Of a stretch of DNA of 64,000 nucleotides, positions 1-8,446 are shown in pieces. The position numbers and the translations under genes were made by a program. Below the pieces are notes generated by a model that worked only from the letters and a program-made list of their open reading frames with translations, was not told the origin of the DNA and searched no databases. Position 1 is the first letter of the stretch. Every line of letters starts with the position of its first letter. This DNA comes from Fluviicola taffensis DSM 16823 (GTDB lineage: Bacteria > Bacteroidota > Bacteroidia > Flavobacteriales_D > Crocinitomicaceae), in contig NC_015321.1 of NCBI RefSeq assembly GCF_000194605.1, forward strand, positions 3,162,001 through 3,226,000, read 5' to 3'.

Positions 1-343
1 ATGCCGTCAAATAATTGAAACTATTCGTTTGGTAAGAAGGTTGAAAAACAATCGAAAGATTTCTTTTAAATGAGTAAGAAAGATACAAGCCAAATTGCCC
101 TCCAGAGCTTTTAAATAACGGTTCATATTCTTTTTCTAAGTTTGAATTATTGCTGGAAGATTGCGGAGTTGCGACCAACAAGCTATAGTCTTTTACCACA
201 TGAGGTTTGCTAAAATTCATTCCGCCCGATAAACCGATGTAAATTTTGTTTTTCCGGTGAACAGTATATTTCTTTTGAGCCAATCCGTGGTAACTGGAAA
301 GAACGATTGAACTAATTAATAAAATTCGAATGTGCATCATCAT
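1..343 (-). CDS. Outer-membrane beta-barrel protein, 3' part beyond the window edge
   Basis: Reading the minus strand from an ATG at 343 gives a frame open to base 1 (114 codons), so the gene continues outside the window. The product begins with a clear signal peptide (MMMHIRILLISSIVLSSYHG then LAQ) and continues with alternating hydrophobic/polar stretches such as KIYIGLSGGMNFSKP and GQFGLYLSYSFKRNLSIVF, typical of PorT-like outer-membrane barrels of Bacteroidota. Three ATGs stand in a row at 343, 340 and 337, so the exact start is open. The first overlaps the stop codon of the DUF1501 gene by four bases (ATGA), which suggests translational coupling and one transcript with the DUF1800 and DUF1501 genes. 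The barrel assignment is by composition only. Confidence 0.6.
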   Translation of the reverse strand, partial: MMMHIRILLISSIVLSSYHGLAQKKYTVHRKNKIYIGLSGGMNFSKPHVVKDYSLLVATPQSSSNNSNLEKEYEPLFKSSGGQFGLYLSYSFKRNLSIVFQPSYQTNSFNYLTA

Positions 344-1986
344 TTGGTAAGGATTACTTTTTCAGTAAGCACAACACTATCATTTGCAATGAGGGTTACG
401 AAATATGTTCCATTTGCATAGCGTGTTAAATTGAAATCCAGAACGTGTTCTCCAGGAACAGTTGGAGCATCTGTTATGTTTCCAATTGTTCGTCCAGAAA
501 TATCTTTAATCTCAATATGTACTTTGGTTTCTTTTTGCAACAAATAAGATATGTTGATACTTGAATTGGTTGGATTTGGATAGCATTTCAGCCATAAATT
601 CTCTTTAAAAAGCTCTGTTGTACTGAGTTCTTTACATCGAATATAATCCACTCGATTATTGACGAAATTCTCAAATTTCACGTGTTGAATTGCCGCATCG
701 GGTGCGCCAAACCAGTCCTTCACTACAGAAGTGAACACTTGACGGTAGTCATGTTGCAGCGGAATATTTCCATTTTGCAGGTTTTGTAAATCTGGATTAT
801 CTCCATAAACACCTGGATTCAGACATGTTCCGTAAATTAACATTGGAGCCGCATTTCCATGATCGGTTCCATAACTGGCATTTGAAGCTGCACGTCTACC
901 AAATTCAGAGAAGGTCATTGTTAAAACGCGATCGGCCAATCCTAAGTTCGCCAAATCATCGTAAAATGCTTTTACAGCAGCTGAAATATGATACATCAAT
1001 GCTGCGTGTGAACCCATCGTAGTATTGTTGTTGATAACCTGATTGGCATGCGTATCAAATCCGCCAATTCGACACAAGAAAATCTTTGTTCCAATTCCTC
1101 CGCTGATTAATCTGGAAACAATTTTCAATTGTGGTGCTAATGGATTGTTTAAAGCTCCGCTTGGTGCTATGAACGGATATAAATCTGGGTAAACTGTGCC
1201 TGAATTGGATCCAGCGTCATAAACATCTCTCAATCGCTCAGCATAATTATTCGACTGTCGTTCAATTTGCATGATGTATTCGATCTCGTCACCTGCATGT
1301 GTAGGAGGGAAGTTTGTAGGTTCTTCCGCACCAACACTGTTGATTAAGTTGTAAAAAGCATCTGGATTTTGAATCGAAAGTCCTGCAGGAATCCCTTGAT
1401 TTCTATGAAATGCAAGAGATACACCTGTTCCCATCTCCAATGCCAATGGATCAGGAACTGCTGCGCTTGGATAGCCTGTTGGGTAGTTTGGATGATAATG
1501 CTCAAAATAACGTCCCATCCAACCAGAATTGAAGTAATCATCGTAATTTCCCCCCATGTACCAAACGTCCCGACTGCGGAAATGGGAACCATTCATGTTT
1601 TCGTACGAAACATTCTGAATAATTGCCATGTTCCCAGCATCGTACATGGCTTTTGAACCAACCATGTCTGGATGAAGTCCAACTTGTCTATTGGTTGGTA
1701 AATTTGGGTCTAGTGTAATGTAATGGCGAGTTCCACTTTGAGGAATGGCAATATTTGGACGCAAATTGTAGTAATTTCCGTATTGATTAATCGGAATAAC
1801 CATGTTTAATCCATCGTTTCCACCATGCAATTGAATCAATATTAGGATTTTATCATTCAAGCTTGATTTTGCCATGTATTCTAAAAGCCCTTCTGGTTGT
1901 GCTGCATGCAATGCAATACCATTTAGTTTTAAAAGCACTCCAGTTCCTACTAAAGATGAAATGCGTACAAAGTCTCTTCTATCCAT
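340..1986 (-). CDS. DUF1501 family protein with type IX (type A) sorting domain
   Basis: The 548-residue product starts with a twin-arginine-like N-terminus (MDRRDFVRISSLVG), followed by the DUF1501 fold of the alkaline phosphatase/sulfatase-like superfamily: LIQLHGGNDGLNMVIP near residue 50, a FDTHANQ segment and MTFSEFGRR near residues 310-365. The last 81 residues, from CYPNPT at 468, form a type A C-terminal sorting domain (SGRTIGN, YANGTYFVTLI, EKVILTK), so export and surface attachment by type IX secretion is expected. It lies 11 bp after the DUF1800 gene, its usual partner in Bacteroidota and Planctomycetes. The enzymatic activity of DUF1501 proteins is not established. Family assignment is firm, the substrate is unknown. 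Confidence 0.9.
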   Translation of the reverse strand: MDRRDFVRISSLVGTGVLLKLNGIALHAAQPEGLLEYMAKSSLNDKILILIQLHGGNDGLNMVIPINQYGNYYNLRPNIAIPQSGTRHYITLDPNLPTNRQVGLHPDMVGSKAMYDAGNMAIIQNVSYENMNGSHFRSRDVWYMGGNYDDYFNSGWMGRYFEHYHPNYPTGYPSAAVPDPLALEMGTGVSLAFHRNQGIPAGLSIQNPDAFYNLINSVGAEEPTNFPPTHAGDEIEYIMQIERQSNNYAERLRDVYDAGSNSGTVYPDLYPFIAPSGALNNPLAPQLKIVSRLISGGIGTKIFLCRIGGFDTHANQVINNNTTMGSHAALMYHISAAVKAFYDDLANLGLADRVLTMTFSEFGRRAASNASYGTDHGNAAPMLIYGTCLNPGVYGDNPDLQNLQNGNIPLQHDYRQVFTSVVKDWFGAPDAAIQHVKFENFVNNRVDYIRCKELSTTELFKENLWLKCYPNPTNSSINISYLLQKETKVHIEIKDISGRTIGNITDAPTVPGEHVLDFNLTRYANGTYFVTLIANDSVVLTEKVILTK

Positions 1987-1997
1987 ACGGCTGAGTG

Positions 1998-3641
1998 TTA
2001 AAATAATTGGTATTCGGGTGTTTGCATCATTGCTGTAATTAAGGATTCCAGTTGTAAACGAACATTGACATCACTGCTTGTATTCACATAATTAGCCCAT
2101 TCAGCTGTCCAGTTTGCTGCTGAAAGTTGATCCAAGAGTACATTGTCTCTGAAGTAATTGAAACGAGTTGCATCCAGTGAAATAGGGAAGAGCCAGGCAA
2201 CAAGTTCTTGTACAAGAATCGTTGCATCGGCTGGATTGGAACAATTTGTATCCACAAATTCTACCACATCTAATTTTAGTAGGTTTCCACTCATTCCTGT
2301 AAAGCCAGAGATGAGTAGTTCTGAAAATTTATAGCGATTCGCCAGATAATTCGAAGAAATCCAATAGCGGTGATAATCTGGAAATTGGTAATACGGTTCA
2401 TATCCAGCCACATCATACGGCTCGAAGAATTGAAGTCCTTGAAGATCCAATTGTTCAATGAGTTGACTGTACATGTCGTAATGGGCTGCCAATTGGGTTG
2501 TTTTATCAGGAACAGTCAAATTGAACAAACGCAGGGTTCCAATTACTAAATCCATGGGAGATTTAATGATTGCACCAATATTATTATCCTCCGTAATTGG
2601 AGTGTCTAAATCGTAGAAATGCTCACTTTGAAATAATACTTCCAATACAGAAGTAATGTCGTAATTGTTGGCGACCAATGTATTCGCTAAAGGTTCAATG
2701 ATATCTGTTTCAACTTCAGTTGTTATGTCGTAATAAACGAATTCTCTGTAAATTCTTCTACAGATGTGCCTTGCAGTATGTAGCGAATTAAATACCATTT
2801 CAATGACGTCGTCTAATTCAGTATAAACAGCTGTAACAGCTGCGTTTGATCCTGTAATATTTCCAGTTTGGATAATTTCATTATTGAAAGCTCCTGAGAA
2901 TTGTTTGTTGTTCACGTCATGTTGAGATGACGTTGTTGCATTGCCTTTCACCTTTCCTGTTGGAAGATTGGTTATCGGATCAATTGTTTGATATGTATTG
3001 TCTATTCCCCAACCTGTCAAAGCTTTTGTGAGTGCTTGTACATCTTGTTCGGTGAAGTTGGTGTAATCTCCCAAACTCACTTCAATGCCTTTTCCGACTG
3101 TAAATAATTCCAAAAACTCGCGGGCAAAGTTTTCTTGTGGAACGCCTTTGATATTTAGGTTTCCGTCCAAATGAACCAACATCGCATTGTCAATGCAAAT
3201 TGCTTTTGCCAAGTCTTTGTAATTTCCTAAAGCGTAAAAGCGGAGTAAACTTAGATAATCAAGTGCAAATTGTGGATTTCCTTCAATTCTACTCATAATC
3301 ATTGGAAAATGGGTATGATAAAACCAGACCATTCGTTCTGTTACATTTGGTCCGGAAGAACGCATGTTTTCCATCCACCAGCTTCGCGTATAGTTGGATA
3401 GTGTTTCTGCATTTTGGTTTGTATTGACCGTATTTGGAGAAACCCAATTTGTACCACTCATTGGATCAATGGGAAGTACTGGCATTACTTGTGTTTGAGT
3501 GAGTGTAGTAAATGCTGCTTGTGCAGTCATTCCTGAAAAAGTGGAAATATCTTGCAGTTTGGGGCCTAAAGTTGCCCGACGCAACAAATGCGCGGCTCTT
3601 TGAGCTCCCAAAGTTCCTGTAATCGGATTGAGTGAAGCCAT
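1998..3641 (-). CDS. DUF1800 family protein
   Basis: This is the DUF1800 member of a DUF1800-DUF1501 pair. From the internal ATG at 3641 (MASLNPITGTLGAQRAAHLL) it is 547 residues; an upstream ATG at 3692 would add 17 residues that resemble no leader, so the later start is preferred. Family marks include RAAHLLRRATLGP near the N-terminus, MVWFYHTHFP, the FAREFLELFTVGKG block and QALTKALTGWG, then HICRRIYREFVYYDI. No signal peptide is visible. It ends 11 bp before the DUF1501 start and is almost certainly cotranscribed with it. The biochemical role of DUF1800 is unknown; co-occurrence suggests the two act together at the cell envelope. Confidence 0.88.
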   Translation of the reverse strand: MASLNPITGTLGAQRAAHLLRRATLGPKLQDISTFSGMTAQAAFTTLTQTQVMPVLPIDPMSGTNWVSPNTVNTNQNAETLSNYTRSWWMENMRSSGPNVTERMVWFYHTHFPMIMSRIEGNPQFALDYLSLLRFYALGNYKDLAKAICIDNAMLVHLDGNLNIKGVPQENFAREFLELFTVGKGIEVSLGDYTNFTEQDVQALTKALTGWGIDNTYQTIDPITNLPTGKVKGNATTSSQHDVNNKQFSGAFNNEIIQTGNITGSNAAVTAVYTELDDVIEMVFNSLHTARHICRRIYREFVYYDITTEVETDIIEPLANTLVANNYDITSVLEVLFQSEHFYDLDTPITEDNNIGAIIKSPMDLVIGTLRLFNLTVPDKTTQLAAHYDMYSQLIEQLDLQGLQFFEPYDVAGYEPYYQFPDYHRYWISSNYLANRYKFSELLISGFTGMSGNLLKLDVVEFVDTNCSNPADATILVQELVAWLFPISLDATRFNYFRDNVLLDQLSAANWTAEWANYVNTSSDVNVRLQLESLITAMMQTPEYQLF

Positions 3642-3966
3642 AAGTAAATAGTTGTGTTCGTTATATTTACAAAGTGTTTTTTCAAAGATCAAAAGTCGGC
3701 TGGACTTGTTTGGGAGATGAGAGAACCGCTTTGATTTTGAAATTTCGTGTATCCAAGATAGGCTATCTATTTCACAAATTCAATAAAAATTGATGTATCA
3801 ATTTAAATTTTAGAAAATCATAGAATGGCTATTTTTTGCTTATTTATCCTGTGTTCAGGTAAATAAGAAGTAATGAACGAATTCAGTAGTTGTTTAATTT
3901 TTTTAGTAAATGAACAAATAGGAAGTTTGGCTGAATATTTTTTAACGAGAGATTTGGTGTATATTG

Positions 3967-3998
3967 ATTGTAGGACGCGACGCACCGCGTCCTACAAT
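3967..3998. repeat. REP-like palindrome with GTAG head
   Basis: A perfect 13-bp inverted repeat (ATTGTAGGACGCG and CGCGTCCTACAAT) flanks a 6-nt loop. The arms carry GTAG/CTAC, the tetranucleotide typical of REP elements mobilised by REP-associated tyrosine transposases. Related hairpins lie at 7536-7561, 13591-13608 and next to the transposase gene at 47193-47232. Confidence 0.6.
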
Positions 3999-4010
3999 TT
4001 GGCGTTCCCA

Positions 4011-4046
4011 AAAACAAAAAACCTCCAGAATTTCTTCTGAAGGTTC
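4011..4046 (-). terminator. Rho-independent terminator of lpdA
   Basis: On the minus strand AACCTTCAG pairs with CTGGAGGTT (one G-U pair) across an 8-nt loop and is followed by TTTTTTGTTTTT. It lies about 40 bp beyond the lpdA stop. Confidence 0.75.
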
Positions 4047-4081
4047 TAAATACTTAGAGTTATTAAGTCCTAATATCAATT

Positions 4082-5485
4082 CTACAAATGAATCACTTCT
4101 CCGTATGCAGCAGCAGCAGCTTCCATAACTGCTTCAGACATTGTTGGATGCGGGTGAACTGTTTTGATTAACTCATGACCAGTTACTTCCAATTTACGAA
4201 TAGCAACAATCTCCGCAATCATTTCAGTTACATTAGCTCCAATCATATGAGCTCCCAATAATTCGCCATATTTCGCGTCGAAGATCAATTTCACAAAACC
4301 ATCTTTCGCTCCAGCAGCAGATGCTTTACCTGATGCAGAGAATGGGAATTTTCCAATTTTGATATCCATGCCAGCTTCTTTTGCTGCTTTTTCAGTCATT
4401 CCAACTGAAGCAACTTCTGGAGAACAATACGTACATCCTGGGATATTTCCGTAATCCAACGGTTCTGGATGATGACCAGCAATTTTCTCTACACAAATAA
4501 TTCCTTCAGCAGAAGCTACGTGAGCCAAAGCAGCGGTAGGAATAACATCTCCAATTGCAAAGTAACCCGGAATATTCGTTTGGTAGAAATCATTTACAAG
4601 GATTCTTCCTTTGTCAACAACGATTCCCAATTCTTCCAATCCAATATTTTCAATGTTTGCTTGAATTCCAACAGCAGAAAGAACAACATCACATTCGATT
4701 TTTTCTTCTCCTTTAGCCGTTTTAACTGTTACAACACATCCTTTTCCTGAAGTATCAACTGCTTCAACAGATGCATTTGTCATAATGTTGATTCCAGCTT
4801 TTTTGAACGATTTCTCTAATTGTTTGGATACGTCTTCGTCCTCAATAGGAACAATATTCGGTAAATATTCAACAACTGTAACTTCCGTTCCAATTGCGTT
4901 GTAGAAATATGCAAACTCAACACCAATAGCACCTGAACCAACAACTACCAATTTCTTTGGTTGTGATTTTAAAGTCATCGCCTCACGGTAACCAATAATT
5001 TTTGTTCCGTCTTGAGGCAAGTTTGGCAATTGACGAGAGCGAGCTCCTGTTGCAATGATGATTCCTTTGTCAGCAGAATATTCCGTTACTTTACCATCTT
5101 CACCAGTAACAGCAACTTTTTTTCCAGCTTTAACAACGCCAGTACCTTTAATTACATCGATCTTGTTTTTCTTCATCAAGAATTGAATCCCTTGACTCAT
5201 TCCGTTTGCAACACCTCTAGAACGTTCAACCATTCCTCCGAAATCTGCTTTTGAATCCTTTACAGTAATTCCATAATCAGATGCATGTTGAATGTATTCA
5301 AACACATTTGCACTTTTTAATAGCGCTTTTGTTGGAATACATCCCCAATTTAAACAAATTCCACCCAATGAATCACGCTCTACAACTGCCGTTTTTAAAC
5401 CCAATTGTGATGCGCGAATAGCAGTAACGTATCCTCCAGGACCACTTCCAATAACTATAATATCGTAATTCATTTCTTTTTTCAA
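4082..5485 (-). CDS. lpdA: Dihydrolipoyl dehydrogenase (E3)
   Basis: This is the FAD-dependent E3 subunit that reoxidises the lipoyl arm of 2-oxoacid dehydrogenase complexes with NAD+. The 467 residues match the family length. Visible marks are the FAD-binding GSGPGGYV at 13-20, the redox disulfide in GGICLNWGCIPTK (C44 and C49), the NAD-binding VVGSGAIGVEFA, the second FAD motif AIGDV, and the catalytic HPHPT...E dyad near H446/E451. MKKEMNYD offers a second Met at position 5; the first is kept. It is monocistronic with its own terminator. The E1-alpha and E2 genes it presumably serves are 12 kb away at 17.9-20.2 kb. Confidence 0.97.
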   Translation of the reverse strand: MKKEMNYDIIVIGSGPGGYVTAIRASQLGLKTAVVERDSLGGICLNWGCIPTKALLKSANVFEYIQHASDYGITVKDSKADFGGMVERSRGVANGMSQGIQFLMKKNKIDVIKGTGVVKAGKKVAVTGEDGKVTEYSADKGIIIATGARSRQLPNLPQDGTKIIGYREAMTLKSQPKKLVVVGSGAIGVEFAYFYNAIGTEVTVVEYLPNIVPIEDEDVSKQLEKSFKKAGINIMTNASVEAVDTSGKGCVVTVKTAKGEEKIECDVVLSAVGIQANIENIGLEELGIVVDKGRILVNDFYQTNIPGYFAIGDVIPTAALAHVASAEGIICVEKIAGHHPEPLDYGNIPGCTYCSPEVASVGMTEKAAKEAGMDIKIGKFPFSASGKASAAGAKDGFVKLIFDAKYGELLGAHMIGANVTEMIAEIVAIRKLEVTGHELIKTVHPHPTMSEAVMEAAAAAYGEVIHL

Positions 5486-5803
5486 TAAAATGGTAATGGC
5501 ACGAAATTAATCAATTCTCAGGAATTGTGAACGAATATGCCACTGAATTCAAAAGAGATTATAATCATGATTGATGCTTGATCATATTTTTACCTCAAAT
5601 GCACATTTTTTTGGAGGTGTTTACAAGTCTCCTCTTTTCTTTTAAGATATGAAAACTATTGATTTTGTAAAAAGCGAGTGCGTTAGCCGAGCCATTTTTT
5701 TGCGCATTTGTGGTAAAATGAAAAATGCACTTTGTGGTAAATGGTTTGAGTATAATACTCCTTAATCTAGGTGGAATTTCTAATTTTGACAAAAACTCAT
5801 CAA
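5486..5803. other. 318-bp divergent intergenic region between lpdA and the M61 peptidase gene
   Basis: No gene is supported. Both flanking genes start here. A TAATTTTG match to the Bacteroidota -7 element at 5781-5788 lies just upstream of the peptidase ATG at 5804, but no TTG is present at the right distance. For lpdA I see only a one-mismatch element. Confidence 0.4.
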
Positions 5804-7513
5804 ATGGCCCAGTATCATTTAGCAATCGAACAAGCGAATCAACAATACATTCAATTCAAAGTTATTTTTGAGAATGTAGCTCCAAATGCCATCATTCATT
5901 TACCCAAGTGGAGACCTGGGAGATATGAATTGGGTAATTTTGCAAAAAATGTGAGAGGATTCAAGGTGTTTAATCAAGAAGGAAAAACAGTTGATTTTCA
6001 AAAAGTGGATCTTTCTTCGTGGGAAATTCAGGTGAAAGAACCAACAACTATTCGCGTTGAATACAGTTATTACGCTTCTGAATTGAATGCAGGATCTACA
6101 TATTTGACGAAGGAGATGCTGTATTCGAATCCAGTAAATTGTTTTATTTATCAAGATGGGAAGAAAGACGAAGCATGTGAAGTACATTTGAATATTCCTT
6201 CCGATTGGAATATTGCAGGTTCTATGGAACGTGAGGGAAATGTGCTTCGTGCAGCTAATTTTGATGAGTTAGCAGATTCACCGTTTATTTGTTCGGCATC
6301 TTTACAATACAATCAATATGAATCGCATGGAACAATCTTTCACTTGTGGTTTCAGGGAGATTGCATCGTTGATTGGTCACGTGTAATTACAGATTTCAAG
6401 GCCTTTACAGAGAAACAAATTGAGAAGTTTATTGAATTTCCAGTTCCTCACTATCACTTTTTATTTCATATCCTTCCATATAAAGCATATCATGGAGTGG
6501 AGCATCAAAAGTCTACGGTGATTTCGCTTGGACCAACCTATGATGTTTTTGGAGTTCTTTACAAAGAATTATTGGGAGTTTCATCCCATGAATTGTATCA
6601 TACATGGAATGTGAAGGCTATTCGTCCTATTGAAATGTATCCTTACGATTATCAACGGGAGAATTTATCCAAATTAGGATATTTGTGTGAGGGTGTAACT
6701 ACTTATATGGGCGATTTGATGTTGTATAAATCGGGAGTTTTTGATTTGAGTCAATACTTACACGAGTTTACAGGTCAATTGCAGAAACATTTCGATAATT
6801 TCGGTCGATTTCATTACTCTGTTGCAGATTCATCGTACGATACATGGCTCGACGGTTACGTTCCAGGCACACCAGGACGTAAGGTTTCTATTTATACTGA
6901 AGGTTGTTTATTGGCCTTTGTTTGCGATGTTAAAATTCGTGAGTATTCTGGAAATAAACATGGTTTGGATGAATTGATGAAGCGCTTGTATTTCAATTTT
7001 GCATTAGCTGGAAAAGGAGTGAGTGAAGCAGATTATATCGGATTATTGAAAGAACTTGCTGGCGAAAGTATCGAAGAATTGGTGAAAGATTATTTTTACG
7101 GAACACGTCCTTTTGAAGCTATTTTGACGGAAGCTTTGGAGTCGATCGGATTGGAATTGACACACAAACCCAATCAAAAATATTCGGCAGGTAGAGTAGG
7201 CTTTAAAGCGATGCAAGTAGGACCTCATTTTCAAGTAGCGGCCATTTATCCAGGTTCTCCCGCAGATATGGCTGGTTTGATGCTCAACGATGAAATAATC
7301 GCCGTAAATGATTTCAAATTAGTAGGTGATATTGACCAATGGTTGACTTATTTAGACAATCAAAACAAAAGACTAACGATTATTCGCCAAGGAAAAATAA
7401 TGGAATTTCCTTTGCCAGAAGTGCAACGAAGCTTTTATTTGGAATATGGTATTCAGATCATTGAAAATCCAAATAACGCTCAGAAAAAAGCATTTGAATA
7501 TTGGGGGAAATGA
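5804..7513 (+). CDS. M61 family metallopeptidase with PDZ domain
   Basis: The product (569 residues from ATG 5804; an ATG at 5771 adds 11 unlikely residues) is a glycyl-aminopeptidase-type M61 enzyme. An N-terminal beta domain (residues about 1-170) precedes the catalytic domain with the zinc motif HELYH in SSHELYHTWNVKAIRP and the downstream Glu ligand in LCEGVTTYMGDLML. A PDZ domain follows near residues 470-540 (VGPHFQVAAIYPGSPADMAG). There is no signal peptide, so it should be cytoplasmic. HTWNVKxIRP is the M61 signature. It stands alone, converging on the adhesin remnant across a shared terminator. Peptide substrates are unknown. Confidence 0.9.
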   Translation: MAQYHLAIEQANQQYIQFKVIFENVAPNAIIHLPKWRPGRYELGNFAKNVRGFKVFNQEGKTVDFQKVDLSSWEIQVKEPTTIRVEYSYYASELNAGSTYLTKEMLYSNPVNCFIYQDGKKDEACEVHLNIPSDWNIAGSMEREGNVLRAANFDELADSPFICSASLQYNQYESHGTIFHLWFQGDCIVDWSRVITDFKAFTEKQIEKFIEFPVPHYHFLFHILPYKAYHGVEHQKSTVISLGPTYDVFGVLYKELLGVSSHELYHTWNVKAIRPIEMYPYDYQRENLSKLGYLCEGVTTYMGDLMLYKSGVFDLSQYLHEFTGQLQKHFDNFGRFHYSVADSSYDTWLDGYVPGTPGRKVSIYTEGCLLAFVCDVKIREYSGNKHGLDELMKRLYFNFALAGKGVSEADYIGLLKELAGESIEELVKDYFYGTRPFEAILTEALESIGLELTHKPNQKYSAGRVGFKAMQVGPHFQVAAIYPGSPADMAGLMLNDEIIAVNDFKLVGDIDQWLTYLDNQNKRLTIIRQGKIMEFPLPEVQRSFYLEYGIQIIENPNNAQKKAFEYWGK

Positions 7514-7535
7514 TCCCACGGACATAAAAAAACAC

Positions 7536-7561
7536 GTAGGAACGCGATGAGTCGCGTCTAC
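7536..7561. repeat. REP-like hairpin with GTAG head
   Basis: GTAG, a 2-nt bulge, then ACGCGA pairs with TCGCGT and CTAC around a 4-nt loop. The core resembles the REP at 3967-3998 and sits in the same kind of position, just after a stop codon. Confidence 0.5.
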
Positions 7562-7590
7562 AAAGGTTGAATAATTGAACGTTTTGAACA

Positions 7591-7616
7591 AAAAAAGAGG
7601 CCTAAGCCTCTTTTTT
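7591..7616. terminator. Bidirectional terminator between convergent genes
   Basis: AAAAAAGAGGC and GCCTCTTTTTT pair perfectly over the 4-nt loop CTAA, giving a U-tract in both directions. It serves the M61 peptidase gene (+) and the type B sorting-domain remnant (-), whose stop codon lies inside the right arm. Confidence 0.85.
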
Positions 7617-8338
7617 ATTTTAACAGTTGAATATGTCCTGTTTTTGTGACTTTTTTATCTGAATCAGATGTTTTAAAACGAATGGTCCAGGTATAAATTC
7701 CTGTTTTGCAAAGCTCACCATTGTAAGTTCCATCCCATCCTTGTTTTGCATCATTGGATTCAAAAAGTGTTTCTCCCCAACGGTTATAAATCGTTAAGGT
7801 GTAATTGTAAGGATCAAAGCCAGAGATGAAAATGGGTGAAAATACATTGTTAAACTCATCACCATCAGGAGTGAAGGTATTTGGAACATAGAAAATTAAT
7901 TCCTCTTGAATGGTTACTATTAGTTTTGCTGTATCAGGACAATTACCAGAGTTATTTGCCACTAGAGTTATCAGATAGTTTCCAGCAACTTCTGAATACG
8001 TATGACTAGGGTTAAATGAATTACTTTCATCGCCATCTCCAAAGTCCCATGAATATGTGTTGGCATTGGAGGAAGTATTGAACGTGTGGAATTCTGTATC
8101 CATTAATCCATGAACGGGGTCATTTACAGAGAATGCTGCAATCGCATTTGGTAAAACACAAATGAAATTTTTGAAAGTTGTTGTAGTTGAACACCCTGCT
8201 GGGCTAATTGAAGTAACAGTAAAATTGTCTCCAAAAGTGATAGGAGTAATGCGGTTTCAGTCGCAGATTCATCTTTTCCTCACACTGTTCAGTTAAATTT
8301 CCTTGATAGGGAATAAATTTAAAGGAGTAGTAGAACAT
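7615..8338 (-). pseudogene. 3' remnant of a PKD-domain adhesin with type B (gliding-motility) sorting domain
   Basis: The C-terminal frame is well preserved. A PKD domain (SWDFGDGDESN, SHTYSEVAGNY) is followed by a type B C-terminal domain (FYVPNTFTPDGDEFNNVF, YNRWGETLF, WDGTYNG, TGIYTWTI). The first ATG is at 8103, but the same frame runs back to a stop at 8257-8259 and still reads like adhesin sequence (ITPITFGDNFTVTSISPAG). There is no signal peptide, so secretion is impossible as it stands. An ATG at 8338 opens a different frame, so a deletion or frameshift near 8255 is likely. Intact members of this class are usually above 1000 residues. Translation of the 162-residue piece from 8103 cannot be excluded. 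Confidence 0.7.
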
Positions 8339-8401
8339 TGTAATTTATTTCGTGTCCGAAAGATAAACGAAACAAATGAGCTCTAGTTACCTGATTATCA
8401 A

Positions 8402-8432
8402 TAAAAAAAAAGCGTGTTGTTTAAAACACGCT
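8402..8432 (-). terminator. Terminator of the TonB-dependent receptor gene
   Basis: On the minus strand AGCGTGTT pairs with AACACGCT across a 6-nt loop and is followed by ten T residues. It begins about 15 bp after the receptor stop codon. Confidence 0.85.
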
Positions 8433-8446
8433 TTCTAATGAATATT

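Larger units (their letters stand above)
3642..4081. other. 440-bp intergenic region between the DUF1800 gene and lpdA
   Basis: No coding frame is supported here. The stretch holds a REP-like hairpin (3967-3998) and the lpdA terminator (4011-4046). The part next to the DUF1800 start should carry that operon's promoter, but I could not find a convincing TTG/TAnnTTTG pair. Confidence 0.6.

Noticed and set aside
7536..7561. Rho-independent terminator for the M61 peptidase gene
   Set aside because: The hairpin has a bulge and no T-tract, and a much better terminator follows at 7591-7616.
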